From Ctenosaura bakeri (lineage: Eukaryota; Chordata; Lepidosauria; Squamata; Iguanidae): a stretch of 64,000 nt of DNA. Positions 1 to 11,140 of the stretch are shown here, in pieces. A model generated the notes under the pieces. The model was not told the DNA's origin. It did no database searches and saw only the letters and a program-made list of their open reading frames with translations. How positions within the stretch are numbered: position 1 is the stretch's first letter; each line of letters starts with the position of its first letter. The position numbers and the translations under genes were made by a program. The DNA is taken from assembly GCA_948474755.1 (NCBI GenBank), contig CAOLHI010002116.1:226135-290134 (forward strand), in the 5' to 3' direction.

Positions 1-112
1 TTGGCCACGGAAACCCACTGAGCAACCTTGGATGCATCACACATTCTCAGGCCCCAGAAAACCCCATGATAGGTTCACCTTAAAGTTGCCATAAGTCAGA
101 AAAGACCCCTCA
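1..112 (+). repeat. Sauria-type SINE, truncated by window edge
   Basis: The sequence from 'ggaaacccactgagcaacc' through 'ataggttcacc' to 'gttgccataagtcagaaa' matches the body and tail of the tRNA-headed SINE seen more fully at 6515, 7448 and 59885. The tRNA-like head lies outside the window. Confidence 0.7.
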
Positions 113-714
113 GTCTTCTCTTCACCAGGCTGAATACATCCAGCTCCTTCAACTTTTCTACATATTTTGAAAAGCTCCAATATCTACAGCAATAAATGCC
201 ACAACCCCCTGGCATATTTGCTCTTTAGACTCTAGCATCACTACAAGAGCAATTTTTTTACTTATTTGATGTTGAGGGTGGGGCTGAGGGGGCCACAAAA
301 GGGAGACTGGGGCCACATGCAGCCCACACTTTCTCCACCCCAGATCTAGAGGCAGGGATGATATAGCAAACCTGTCTTCAAGGGCTTTGCAAAGTCAGTT
401 CCAAGAGGGATTAACCTGGATCTGTCTGGCTTAAGCAGAGCAATATCTCCTGGAGCTCAGGGACAGAAAAACAAACCCTGACTCTCAGGTTCTTCCAAGC
501 CACCCACCCTCTCCTCCTCCCATAAGCTCAAATAGTGGAACCAAGAATGAAGAAGCACCAAAGTGCAGGATCACATATTTTTTGGCCAAGCTAAAGACAT
601 CCCTGTGCCCTGCAATATTGCTCCCTGACTTTTCCAGTTGTTGGTGCAACTTGTATTCTTTCCAAGGCTGTTTGTAGCAATTCTGGATCTGTGTTAGGGC
701 AGTTCCAAAGGAGG

Positions 715-774
715 TTTTCTTTCTTTCTTTCTTTCAAGTTCTTTCTTTCTTTCTTTCTTTCTTTCTCTCTTTCT
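715..774. repeat. (CTTT)n microsatellite
   Basis: About 60 bases of cttt repeats, interrupted once by 'caagtt' near 736. Confidence 0.9.
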
Positions 775-824
775 GGCATGGCTATTTTCCCTTATCTTTA
801 TGTAAAATGTAACTGGGTTTATGC

Positions 825-1037
825 ATGTGCTTTCAAGTTGTTTGTCAACTAATGGTGACCCCATGAATTCCATAGGGTTTTCTTAGTCAAGGAATACTCC
901 GAGGTAGTTTTCCAGTTCCTGAAAAAGAGCCTACAGCACCTGGTATTCGCTGGCAGTCTCCCATCCAAGTACTAACCAGGGCTATCCTGCTTAGCTTGCA
1001 AGATCAGATGGGATCTGGTATCTTTAGGGTATTTGGA
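825..1037 (-). repeat. 5S rRNA-derived SINE (5S-Sauria type), antisense
   Basis: Bases 930-1037 read on the minus strand like a 5S rRNA gene. They contain the equivalents of 'gatctgatcttgcaagctaa', 'agtacttggatggga' and 'taccaggtgctgtagg', in 5S order. The flank at 825-925 ('tttcaagttgtttgtcaact...ggtgacccc') is the RTE/BovB-like tail also found at 48068. This head-plus-tail layout is that of the squamate 5S SINE class. It is not a functional 5S gene because it is diverged and fused to the SINE tail. Confidence 0.85.
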
Positions 1038-3393
1038 TCTCCAAATGTAACCATACATCTGACAACCAGTAAATTTGTACACCCAATTTGTTTTTGATGG
1101 GACAATTGTATGACTTCTTTTTCGCAGTATGATTGTATTTAAATTTAAGCATCAATATGGTACGTCTTGAAAAAAATGAAAAGGGAAATCCATTTTTCCT
1201 GATCTACAGGTGAGGTATTAAAGAGTTACTTGAGAATGAGGTGGAGTGCAAACCAACGTGCACCTCCTTTACCATTTCAACCTCACCCTTTCCAAACCTA
1301 ATACCTTCCCTTCACTCATCTTGGCTCCAGTTCCCCTTCTGTGTCTTGGGGGCTGAGGACCATCATCTCACTATGAGGAGCTCGGTAATTAAGGCAGGCC
1401 ACTACCTACCACCTGCCGTAAGCCCCCCTGGTTTTCTGCAGTGCTGATTTATATGCGAGGAGCACTAGAGCCGCCTACGCAGGATAACGTTCCCCGGAGA
1501 GCTCAGAGACAGGAGAAAGAGAGAGAGTGATACCTAAGGCTGGGGCACAAGAAGCTAAATTTATCTCCTTATTATCACGGGCTTCTTTGCCATCCGACAA
1601 GGCCTTTGTTCTTTGCAAGGATGGAGTAAGATCAAGCAAATTCAAGGCATACCTTTGAGTGAGGAATCCCATCCAAGGTTTGGAACTCTGGGAGATCTGG
1701 GATTTCACTTGCTAGATTCAAATGTGGAGCTACAGCTTGGGAAGGTCACTTTCTTGGACTTCATGGCAGCTGGCAGTGGCAGTGGCCATATCAAGGCTTG
1801 AAAGGTGCTTTCCAAGCTGCTGAAACCCCTGTTTAAATAACTTCAGCACCTTGGATAGCTCCTTTAAAGTTAGGGAATGGTTCATCATCCTGCTAACATG
1901 GGAACTGACAGCTGCCACTGTTTGAAGTACATATCCCAGAATCCCCCCAGCTAACTCACACGGCCGATGAGATTCTGGGAGCTGAAGTGGCCCCAAAGTA
2001 ACCACAGTATTCTACTTCATACAGAAACCTGAGGAACAGAATTGTCAATCGGCAGAAAGGGTCCGGGATCCAATCCCTGGTATCTCCAGGGAAAAGAATT
2101 TCTCTTGGCTGAAAGATCCCCCCCCCTTGAGATCCTGGGAAGATGTTGCCCATCAAAACTGATGATCAGGGCTTGAGGATTAAATTCTGAAGGGCAGGTA
2201 TTCATTATGGCAAATTTCTAGAATTGTGGCTATATTGCAAAATTCCATGTTCCTTACAGCCCAAAGCAAGCACGTGGGTTGGTCTGAGTCAATAAACCAG
2301 CAATTTCCAATTTCCCTCTGGAGGGAGAAGCTAATTGGTCTGCATTGCCACCCAAAACTATACCACCACCATAATACTTTACAATACAAAAGGGTAGCCA
2401 ACAAAAATATTGTTCTTGCTTAGAAAACCTACTCTCTCCAGAACTAATGTGCAAGATTACAGCAAAGCTCAGAGATGACAAAGAAGTTTGTGGTGAATGG
2501 CAGGTGATGCCAACATCCCTGTTAAGCAAGACATAATGGTGTTTTGAGCCTGCACGCCCTGACTCCGCTATTCCACTCTAGACAGTAGAGTAATGAGCTC
2601 GATAGACCAATATTTTGAATTCAATGTTAGTCTCATGTTCAGCCAGTCAGTATTTTATAGGTAAATCCATCACTTGCCATACCTTCTGGGTCTAAAAACC
2701 AATAAAATGCACACTTTGTAAACCTCAGGGCCTCTCCAGTTTAGGAAAGGATGGCTAAACCGAGGAGATTTCTCACCGCTCAGAAGCAGCCAGAGTTGGA
2801 CAGACGGACCAAATGGCTGACTCAGCCCAAAGCATGTGCCAGAGCTCCATCCATTGCTTGTAAGGCTCCAACTATCCTCCCTCATGTCCCCACCATGCTC
2901 TGTCCCAAAGCCAACCCATTACCACACTGGGTACCCCCTAAGTTGCCAGGACAGGGAAGTACATTGCCCCAGGTCACCAGCTGGTGGAACTACCTACTGA
3001 CACCTGCTCCTCTTGTCATCTCTGCCCTGCCCTCCTGGGCCTTCCACCACTTCTGTTTGGAGGGTATTCTTGCTCAGCTATGGCCCTGTTGGGACACACT
3101 CTCTTTCGCTGACACCTGCCTCACTAGATATGGAAGTGAGAGAGCCTCCGGAGAACCTTTTAACCTCTAGAGTTGTAGAGCAGAGGCCCCACCTGGCAGG
3201 AGGCATTGTACACAATTGTACACAATTGGGATGCCCACCTCTACGGACACCAGAAAAGCAGGGCAGCTTTCGGCATGACTTCCTGCTATGCCATGCTTAA
3301 CCCACTCTTGCTTTTCAGCTATTTAGATGCATGAAATGCAAGTTTTAAAAGCTCCAGGCTAAGCGGACTGCCTACAATTACAGCCATGGAAGA

Positions 3394-3500
3394 ACAGCAT
3401 GTTGTTGTTGTTCTGTGCCTTCAAGTCATTTCCAGCTGATGGAGACTCTAAGGCGAACCTATCACAGGGCCTTCTAGGGGCTGAGAGTGATACAGGAGGA
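3394..3500 (-). repeat. Sauria-type SINE 3' tail, antisense
   Basis: It begins 'gttgttgttgttctgtgccttcaagtcatttcc', the reverse complement of the SINE tail that ends in a 'gttgtt/aacaac' simple run. Confidence 0.75.
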
Positions 3501-3746
3501 AACAGCATACAGGTTGGGGTTTTTTTCCTCCTGAATCAGGACCTGGAAGCTGTCATAGTGGAAGGGGAAGAGAGACTTTCAATTCTGCCAGCATTTCAGA
3601 ATTCAAGAGAGAAGTTCGGGCTCCTTCCTGCTTACCTTGCACAGGGGTTGAGCTGTCCTGCAAAGTACTGCACAGTGAATAAGCAAGGTCAGCTGGCAGA
3701 CAGCTTATAGTCCAGCTCTGTCCCTGTGTTCTTCAATCAGAAGCAA

Positions 3747-3771
3747 GTCTCTCTCTCTCTCTCTCTCTCTT
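3747..3771. repeat. (CT)n microsatellite
   Basis: An uninterrupted CT dinucleotide run of about 12 units. Confidence 0.9.
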
Positions 3772-5946
3772 CGCAATTAAGACAGCGGTACCATCTGCCT
3801 GAGTGTAAATCTGAATCTACTAGAATCTGAAAGAAGGAACCGACTTTTGATGGAAGACCCAAATCCCTGCTGTGTCCGGTGGGGTTTAGTCTCAAGCTGA
3901 TGTGCACAGTGCTGCAGTCTTAATTGACAAAACCTTATTTAGGAATTTCAAAGAAGGTGGAGCAGACATACTGTTAGGTTTCCTTAACCTAATCCAATTA
4001 TCAGAAAAGGAGAATCGTCTGAGAATTCAGAGTTCAATTCACTAGCTCACACAATGGGAATCAAGCTGTCCTCCAGAAGTTGCTGGGCTGCAATCCCCAG
4101 CATTCCTTACCATTGTCTGGGCTGATTAGGGCTGCTGGGAGTTGTAGTCCAGCAGCAGCTGAAGGACCTCACATTTTCTGTTCTTGCAATAAATTGGTGA
4201 AAAGCACTCTGAAATGCCATTCAGCTCCTGCTCTGTGCCCTACACCATGGGTGGGAATCACGTGGCCTCTCCAGAAATTGCGGCACTGCAGTTCCCAGCA
4301 GCCTTAGCCAGCAGGGCCAAGAGTGAAGGATGCCAAGAGTTGATAAACCCACTCCAAAACTGCGGAAAATGTACCCATTTTGGTATTCCCCAACCACCAA
4401 AAAGAACAGCCTACTTTTTTGGCCAGGAAGTGATATCACATCACTTCCTGGTGGCCCAAAATGTACCTGCTGGGAGCAGATGAGTGAAAAATTGGCTTGC
4501 ATCCCCAGCACAGTTACCCTGATGTGATTTACCCAGTGCCCATTGATTCAGTGGGTCTGACTCCAGGAGGGACTAACAGTTGCATTTCAGGCTTGTGTTC
4601 AGGGTGACCAGAAGGACGAAGAGGAGTGTTCCGTGCCGCACAATTTTGTTGCAGCTGCTTTCTGTCCCATTATCTGTCCCATTCAACCAAACACCCAAGT
4701 TGCCCATTTCATGTTGAAGAAGGAAAAGAGATTCGCACAAGCAATCTGTCCTAGCCAGCCAGCAAGGAGGCACGCCTGTTCTTGTGACTCAGAAGCAGAC
4801 GCAGCTCAGTGGGTACATTAGTCACATTTCTGCAGACAATTTCTTCCTTCCATGATGTTCTGGCTAGATGGGAGACCATGGCAAATTCTCCCTCATCCAG
4901 GCACACACAACACACAAACTACATGTGCATTTGCATGCTTGTGTATGTGTGCACGCCGTGGGTACGTATAGCAGAAGTGGGGAAAGTGTGGCCTATGGGT
5001 CACATCCAGCCCCTGAAAACCACGTTATGGCCCTTGAAGTCCCCTGCCACTCTTCCAAGCTCCCCAATTTTTTTAAAAAAATGAGGATGGGGTGATTTCC
5101 CCATGAAAACTATTCTTAAAGGCCAGAAACCAGGTGCCAAAGTGGCAATTTGTGCACCTCATAGCCCCTCTAGTCTGTTTTTTTTCTTTCCAACAAACAA
5201 ACAAACAAATAAATAAATAACCATAACACCATGACCTGAAGTGTTTGTTGCAAGGTGGTTCTAGTATGCTGGGAAGAACCAGTGCAGTCCACAAGTTCGG
5301 ATCACAGTGGCCAAAATTCTCTGCCAATATATAAAATGTGTGTCTGTGTGCATCATATGTATGAAATAGCATACAATACATACAAGAATAACTGAGTTAA
5401 CACAACCTCTGACAAACAGCTTCCTTTTTTAAAAGTCTTTTTACACCCAACTTGCTCCCTTTTCTTCCTCATCCTCTGTCTGGCCATAAGCTTTTTAGCA
5501 GCATTGGCACTGGGAGGATGGACTGAAGAAACACAGCCTTTCAGGGGTCAGGCTGCAGCAGGGTGTTTGCAGTAAGCAATGCAATAAAACTTCACCTGAG
5601 AAAGAACAGTGTTCTGCTGCTGCCAGTCCTACCATAGCAGTGTGTGCCTGCCTTTACAAGGGAAGGTAAACAGCAGCTGTCTCCTGAATCCCTTTCTAAG
5701 CATGCATGAACAGCAAAATGCAGAATAAAGGGGAAAGCAGATAAGCCTGCCTCACCAGCTAATCCTCAGCATGTTGGAAAAACAATGGAACTGTAAGTTT
5801 GGCCACCAAAAAGGAAATTGTACTTAAGCAGAAACTGTTGAAAGAAAGTATCACCATTAGATGTGTGTCAGAAAGGTTCAAAATGTTTTTTGTTTATTTC
5901 TGCAAGGTTTACTTGACCTGTTTGTTTCATTTCACATGTGCATATG

Positions 5947-6180
5947 GAATCATAGAATCATAGAAATGTAGAGTTGGAAGAGACCCCAGGGGCCATCCAG
6001 TCCAACCCCCTGCCATGCAGGAACACCCTCAAAGCACTCCCGACAGATGACCGTCAAGCCTCTGCTTAAAAACCTCCAAGGAAGGAGACTCCACTACACT
6101 CCGAGGCAGCAGATTCCACTGCCGGACAGCCCTGACTCTATGGACTGTATGGACTGTATGGACAGCCCTGACTATATGGA
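5947..6180 (-). repeat. CR1 LINE 3' end, antisense
   Basis: It starts with the typical CR1 terminal octamer repeats in antisense ('aatcatagaatcatag') and continues 'gttggaagagacc...ccatccagtccaaccccctg'. Near 6136-6180 there is a short slippage repeat of 'tatggactg'. Confidence 0.88.
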
Positions 6181-6514
6181 TAGCTGCACATAAAGCAAGT
6201 TTGAAGTGCTCTTTTTTATGGCTTAGGAAATTACTCCTGTTCTTTTGATATTATTTCTTCCCCTGGTACCAAAGCAGTCATGCTTAGAAACATGCCTATT
6301 TTGTTAACTATGTCTGCATGCATGCATGTTTGCATGTGTATATCTTTGTGTGTGCAATTGTTCCATAAGGGAGTGTGGAAGCAGGAAGGAGAGACCTGAT
6401 AACCTGATCACCAGATCAGGATAAAGTGATCTCCAAGTTCAAAGACAAATATCACTCTCCGAATGGGACCTTTCTACTCGTTTGAGCTTTCCCACCAAGC
6501 CCAGAGAATGCCAG

Positions 6515-6722
6515 TGTGAATGTTGAATGTTGGACCACGACTCTGGAGACCAGGAGTTGCATCCCTCCTCAGCCAAGGAAACTGCCAGGGTGACCTCGGG
6601 CAAGTCACACGCTCTCAGCTTCAGGGCACCCACCCCCCGAGCAAATTTTGCCAAGCAAACCCTGTGACGGGGTCACCATAAGTTGGAGATGACTTGAAGT
6701 CACCCAACAAAAACAACAACAA
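6515..6722 (+). repeat. Sauria-type SINE next to the ABCG4 splice donor
   Basis: It has the 'gttggaccacgactctggagacc' head, the 'gggtgacctcgggcaagtcaca' body and the 'gttggagatgacttgaagtc...aacaaaaacaac' tail. Its A-rich 3' end stops about 20 bases from the ABCG4 5' splice site at 6743/6744, and it is antisense to the gene. Confidence 0.85.
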
Positions 6723-6743
6723 ACCACGTCCAGAGTGCCTCAC

Positions 6744-6972
6744 CTCTCTTCCGCCACCAGGAGCCCTCGCGGACGGAGTACGACAGGTCGATGAACTCGA
6801 TGTCCACGGCGGAGCGCTTGGGCAGGTGGGAGAACCGCTGGGCTTCCGTGATGTGGTTCTCCACCTTCTTCAAGTGGGTGGTCAAGAGGGGAGCGTCCTG
6901 GGCCCCGGAGTTGCAGACGGGGTCTTCCAGGGCGATGGAGACACAGGTGGGGTCGAGGGACTTCTCCGCCAT
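6744..6972 (-). CDS. ABCG4: ABCG4 first coding exon
   Basis: ABCG4 is an ABC half-transporter of the G subfamily that exports sterols from cells, notably in brain, as a homodimer or with ABCG1. This exon encodes the 76-residue cytosolic N-terminus before the nucleotide-binding domain. It starts MAEKSLDP and contains [20 protein letters not shown], then SAVDIEF and LSYSVREG, ending at WWRKRG. Those residues fit ABCG4 better than ABCG1, which has KKVDNNLTEAQRFSSLPRR there as I recall it. The ATG (A at 6972) follows a good acceptor (AG at 6984-6985), leaving 11 bases of 5' UTR in the exon. The exon ends in phase 1 at GAGAG|GTGAGG. The Walker motifs and six-helix membrane domain must lie beyond the left edge. 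The exon is CpG- and GC-rich compared with the intron around it. Confidence 0.95.
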
Positions 6973-7447
6973 AGCTGCCGGGGCTGTGAGCAGAGAGGCG
7001 GAAGGGAATTCAGGAAGAACAAAAAGGAGAAACCGGGAGGTCAGCAGGGTGGTCCCACCAGACACACTTCAAAAGTATATGTATTTAAAATATCTCTTTC
7101 CCCAATAGCACAAGATTCTTGGATTGTTTTTAGACTGCTTTTAGGAGCCTTTAAGGAGAATTTTAATATGTTTTTATCTTTTGCATTGATTCGATTGGTT
7201 TTTATTTGTTTGTTGCCTTAGGGAGTCCTTGTGGGCTGGGAGGAGATCAGAAATATTTTCAATAAATAAAAAGAAAGACCCCTGATTGCCACCTCACAAA
7301 AACACTTTGAGCAATTTAAAATGAAAAATCTTAACACTGTCAAGCAATAAAAACAATCTACACATTCTAAAAACAAACGGAATGATTTTAAAAAGCTAAA
7401 CCTTTTCCCAGCATTTTAAACGTAAAGCCATGCAAATATACACAAGT

Positions 7448-7668
7448 CGACCATGAGGCAGTGGTAGGAGCGTTGGACTGTGGCTCTGGAAACTGATCTA
7501 GAATTCAAATTCCACTGCGTGACCTTGAGCATGTCACACTCTCTCAGCCTCACAGGGAGGCAAATCAAAACTCCTCTGAAGACATCTGGCCAAGGAAACC
7601 ACCGTGATAGGTTCACCTTAGGGTTGCCCTTAGTCAGAAATGACTTGAAGGCACACAACAAGAACAAT
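7448..7668 (+). repeat. Sauria-type SINE
   Basis: A nearly full-length copy with head 'gaggcagtggtaggagcgttggactgtggctctgg', a box-B-like 'attcaaattcc' near 7502, body 'cactctctcagcctcacaggg', and tail 'agtcagaaatgacttgaaggcacacaacaag'. Confidence 0.88.
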
Positions 7669-9808
7669 TGAAACAAACAAAAACAACAACTAGGTTTATA
7701 CATTGGATGAAGTCCTGTGGCTCCCAAATCAATTTAGAACAAGCCAGGCTTTAATTGAGTGCCGGAGTGAAGCCGGCATCTATGCTAATTGGGCCTCCGA
7801 AGGAAGGGCGTTCCGCAACAGGGGTGCCACCGCTGAAAAGACCCTCTCCCATGTCCTCCCTCAGTGTATTCCTCCCATGGTTGAGACAGGCAAGAGAGCC
7901 CCTCCAACAGATCTCAGCTCTCGGGCAGGGATGAATTATGGGTGGCTGGGTATCCTGGGCATTGTAGTCCCTGAAAGCCCTTTCCCAAACTCTGCGTTTA
8001 GAATGCAAAGCGTTTCTGCCGTTCTTGAACTCCGGGCCATATTTTCTCCCTATGCTGAGTTCTGCCCCATGGCTCTTTTTTTTCCGCAGCAGTGCCGAGC
8101 TCTGCCTTAGCACCTGGGGGGCTTGAAAGCCACTCAGCCTCCTTCAATAATGCATGCCCCCCCTTGGTACCTCTGCTGCCTCCTAGCCTGAAAGCAGCCG
8201 AGCAGAAATGGAGGTGCCGATGCCCACGGTGCTCTCCCTCCTGAGTCTCTCCCACCAACTGGGAAAAAAGAGCCAGGGGATGCCAGGTCTCTCTCCATTC
8301 CCTTTCACAAGGAGGCTAAAGCAAATGCATTAAGGGTGACCATGGAAGCACAGAGGCAAAGGTGAGTCGGATGAGGCCCCTAGGACCCCCAGTGCAGCCC
8401 TTGACGCCCCAAAGACACAGAGGTCATCAAGGTGTGGGTGCAATTTCACATCTTAGATCCCTTTTGGAACCTCTTGCTCAGCTTTGATGCCTGAGTCTTT
8501 GCCAACCTAAATTTGAAAATACAATGGTGCAGGTTGTTAGGACCGGCCCTACCATTAGGCAACTTTCAAATGCTATGAGAGGGCAGTACATTCATTCATT
8601 ATTACATATATTATTTTTAACAACAAGGGAGAGGCAATTTGGGGATCTTCTGCCACAGTTACCAAAGTAACTTTGCTACCCCTGGCTCCTGTGACCCCTG
8701 GTGACTTGGGGAGGGGGGATGTACTGTACTGCCTCAGGCAGCAAAGTATCTTGGGCTGATTCTGATGCTTTTTGTTTGTTTGTTTTTCCTTGATTGTGTT
8801 TCTTTCCTTTCAGGAAAGGTAACAATAGATTTATCTATCCCTTCTCTTCCTTGCCCCTCCCTCCCTGTCTCTCATCTACATGCATGTACATATTTTCCTA
8901 TATTCTGAGTTTGACTGTAACTTTCATCATTCCCAGCCAGCATGACTGCGATAATAGGAATTGCAGTCTGAGACATCTAACGTGAGCAATAGATTGTGGA
9001 AGAGTGGCTTCTATTCTTCTCGGGCTTAGGGCAGAAAGAGAAATCAGGACAGAAACACAGGAAACAGTTTCCGTGCTCTTTCCTATCCAGGCTAGATACC
9101 TGGCCTTGCTATGTCTTTGTTTTTGACTGTTGGAGATGTCTTGTCACAGTGTTGTTAACAGTATACATTTATTTGTATTTATTTAAAATACTTTTATACA
9201 GTCCAATGACATTTTTAGGGTAGTTTCCAACAAAAAAAAAAGTTTCTTTTTAATGCAATAAATTGGGAGGGAAAAAAAGTAAAAATCCAGAAAGTAAAGG
9301 TAATGTTAAAAAGGGGGGGGAGGTAGTCAATCAAGAATTAATGATGTGTCCACCATTAAAAGCGTAGGACAATAAAAAAGCCTTTCACGTGGCATCTAAA
9401 AGATATTAGCATTAATGCTAATGGAGTTGAAATTTTATTACCTGTCTTTTATTGCCCTTTGTCCCTGGTTTGGCCATGCAGGGGAGTGGCTTCTGCGTGC
9501 ACTGAAATCCCTCAATCCATCTTAACTCACAACAGAGTAACACCTGAGACCAAATGTATATCTATGACTCTAATATCAGCACATTGTTTTTGTCCTGTAT
9601 GATTTTTAACATCTTTGTGTAATGAAGAAATCAGTGAAGCTTTGAAAGCTTGCATGTTGCATTTTCTGCATTTTGGCTGGCCAATAAAGTTATCACTCTT
9701 TTGCAGATTTTTTTTTTTTTGGATTTTGTAAGCTTAGCCTAAGATAAAGCAAGAGAATTCCACAAGTGCTGGGGGCACCACCAAGCAAGCTCTGTCTCTG
9801 GTCATCTG

Positions 9809-9985
9809 CCATTTCCGCACTAGACTGTTATAGCGCTATTATTCCACTTTCAACATCCTATGGAATCCTGGGGTTTGCAGTTTTGGGAGGGGCTCAGCTG
9901 GCCCCTCCCAAAACTGCAAACCCCAGGATTCCATAGGATGTTGAAAGTGGAATAATAGTGCTATCACAGTCTACTGCGGAAATGG
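9809..9985. mobile_element. Foldback MITE, family 1 (Harbinger-like), copy A
   Basis: The two arms, about 85 bp each, are near-perfect reverse complements ('ccatttccgcactagactgttatagcgctattattccactttc...'). The centre is 'gttttgggaggggctcagctggcccctcccaaaac'. The arms share the copy-specific string 'ttttggga/tcccaaaa', which most other copies lack. No coding capacity. Confidence 0.85.
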
Positions 9986-10739
9986 AGATCAAGTCCCTAA
10001 CCAGGCAGGCTGTGTTGGGTGCATTTTGTCTCTAGTGCACATGCACTTTTGTGAGTGCACATGTACGCTAAGGCACCATATAATACAGAGCAGAGTTTGA
10101 GAGGAGGGGGAATTGGACAACAACCTCAAATCCACTAGTCAGTATGGCCAGATTTTTCAGGGGTTGGGGGAGTTGTAATCCAAAGAAAGACCCTTTCCAA
10201 GCTCTGGTACCCAGCCCGCTCTTTCAGGTACTGCTGCTGTTTTTCCAAATTGGTGGTTGCCAGCTGCAAATCCCGTCCTCCCAACAGGTGAATTGAAAAG
10301 CTAAGACAAAAATGGGGGAAACCCCAAGATGCTGGCACAGGCACCGGTGCAGTGTTCTCTGCACTGGTGGGAGGGGAGGATTGGGTGGTCCAACAACACT
10401 TTTAATGGCCCCAGTTATATGTACAATGCAACCCTTCAGCAGGGCTAGCTCTTTCTCACCTTAAATTGTCAAAGCAAAATATTAAACAAGGGACAATGCT
10501 AACTTTGCAAACACTGAACTAAGACTTGCACTAAATCAGTCTCCCTGCAGGTCCTTTCCCTCATTTCAGGTTTTCTCCCACTTTAAAAAACAAAACAAAA
10601 TGTGACCCTTCTCTCCTCATCTGGCATCCTCCTACATCCCAGGGAGGGATCCTCCAGAGGTAGTGGGCTACACAACTTCCATCATTTCCTGCTAGCTGGG
10701 GATGGTGGGCTCTGTACTCCTGCCCACCTAAAGTGGGAC

Positions 10740-11140
10740 ATATCTACTCTGTACAGTTATACCACTTTGATTCCACTTTAACTGTCATGGCCCGCTTCCG
10801 CACTTGACTGTTACAGTGCTATTATTACACTTTCAACATCCTATAGATTCCTGGGGTTTGCCTTTGGGGACCCCTCCCTAAACTGCAAACCCCTGGATTC
10901 CAAATATTGTCAAAAGTGGAATAATAGCACTGTAACATGTAGGCGGAAATGGCCCTGGATGCCATCCTACGGAATCCTGGGATCTGTAGTTTGGTGAGGG
11001 ACTCAGAACTTTCTGCTAGTTCATGGCAGTGGACTAGAGCTCTCTAACCCAGTAGTCCCTCCCCAGACTACAAATCCCAGAATTCTGTGGATGAAGACAC
11101 AGCAGCTAAAGCAGCCTCAAACTGTGATAATGTTGCAGCC
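10740..11140. mobile_element. Palindromic MITE, family 3, split by a family 1 copy
   Basis: Left part 'acagttataccactttgattccactttaactgtcatgg' (to about 10790) and right part 'ctggatgccatcctacggaatcctgggatctgtagtttgg' (from 10955) make one continuous family 3 sequence once the inserted element is removed. The other arm ends near 11140 ('actacaaatcccagaattctgtgg'). Confidence 0.65.
10789..10954. mobile_element. Foldback MITE, family 1, copy B (nested)
   Basis: Ends are 'ggcccgcttccgcacttgactgttacag' and 'ctgtaacatgtaggcggaaatggcc'. It interrupts the family 3 element at 10740-11140, so family 1 was active after that element had settled. Confidence 0.8.

Larger units (their letters stand above)
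1..6743 (-). other. ABCG4: ABCG4 intron following the first coding exon; no further exon seen
   Basis: This stretch is downstream of the ABCG4 first coding exon on the minus strand and should be intron. I looked for the next exon, which carries the Walker A motif of the ATPase domain, and did not find it, so the intron probably continues past the left edge. It holds SINE, 5S-SINE and CR1 fragments, CTTT and CT microsatellites, and 'ctacaactccc'-type palindromic fragments near 1930-1990, 4080-4150 and 4230-4320. The open frames here, including one of 139 codons at 2751, show no recognisable domain. Confidence 0.6.

Noticed and set aside
930..1037. Possible 5S rRNA gene
   Set aside because: Diverged and fused to an RTE-like tail also present at two other loci, so it is a SINE head.
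2751..3170. 139-codon open frame on the plus strand
   Set aside because: Proline- and tryptophan-rich with no domain, no splice or conservation signal, and it lies in an inferred intron.
7700..8113. Frames of 120-135 codons on both strands as a possible gene
   Set aside because: The wording resembles a dispersed repeat ('gaaggaagggcgttccgcaacaggggtgccacc') and no exon structure fits.
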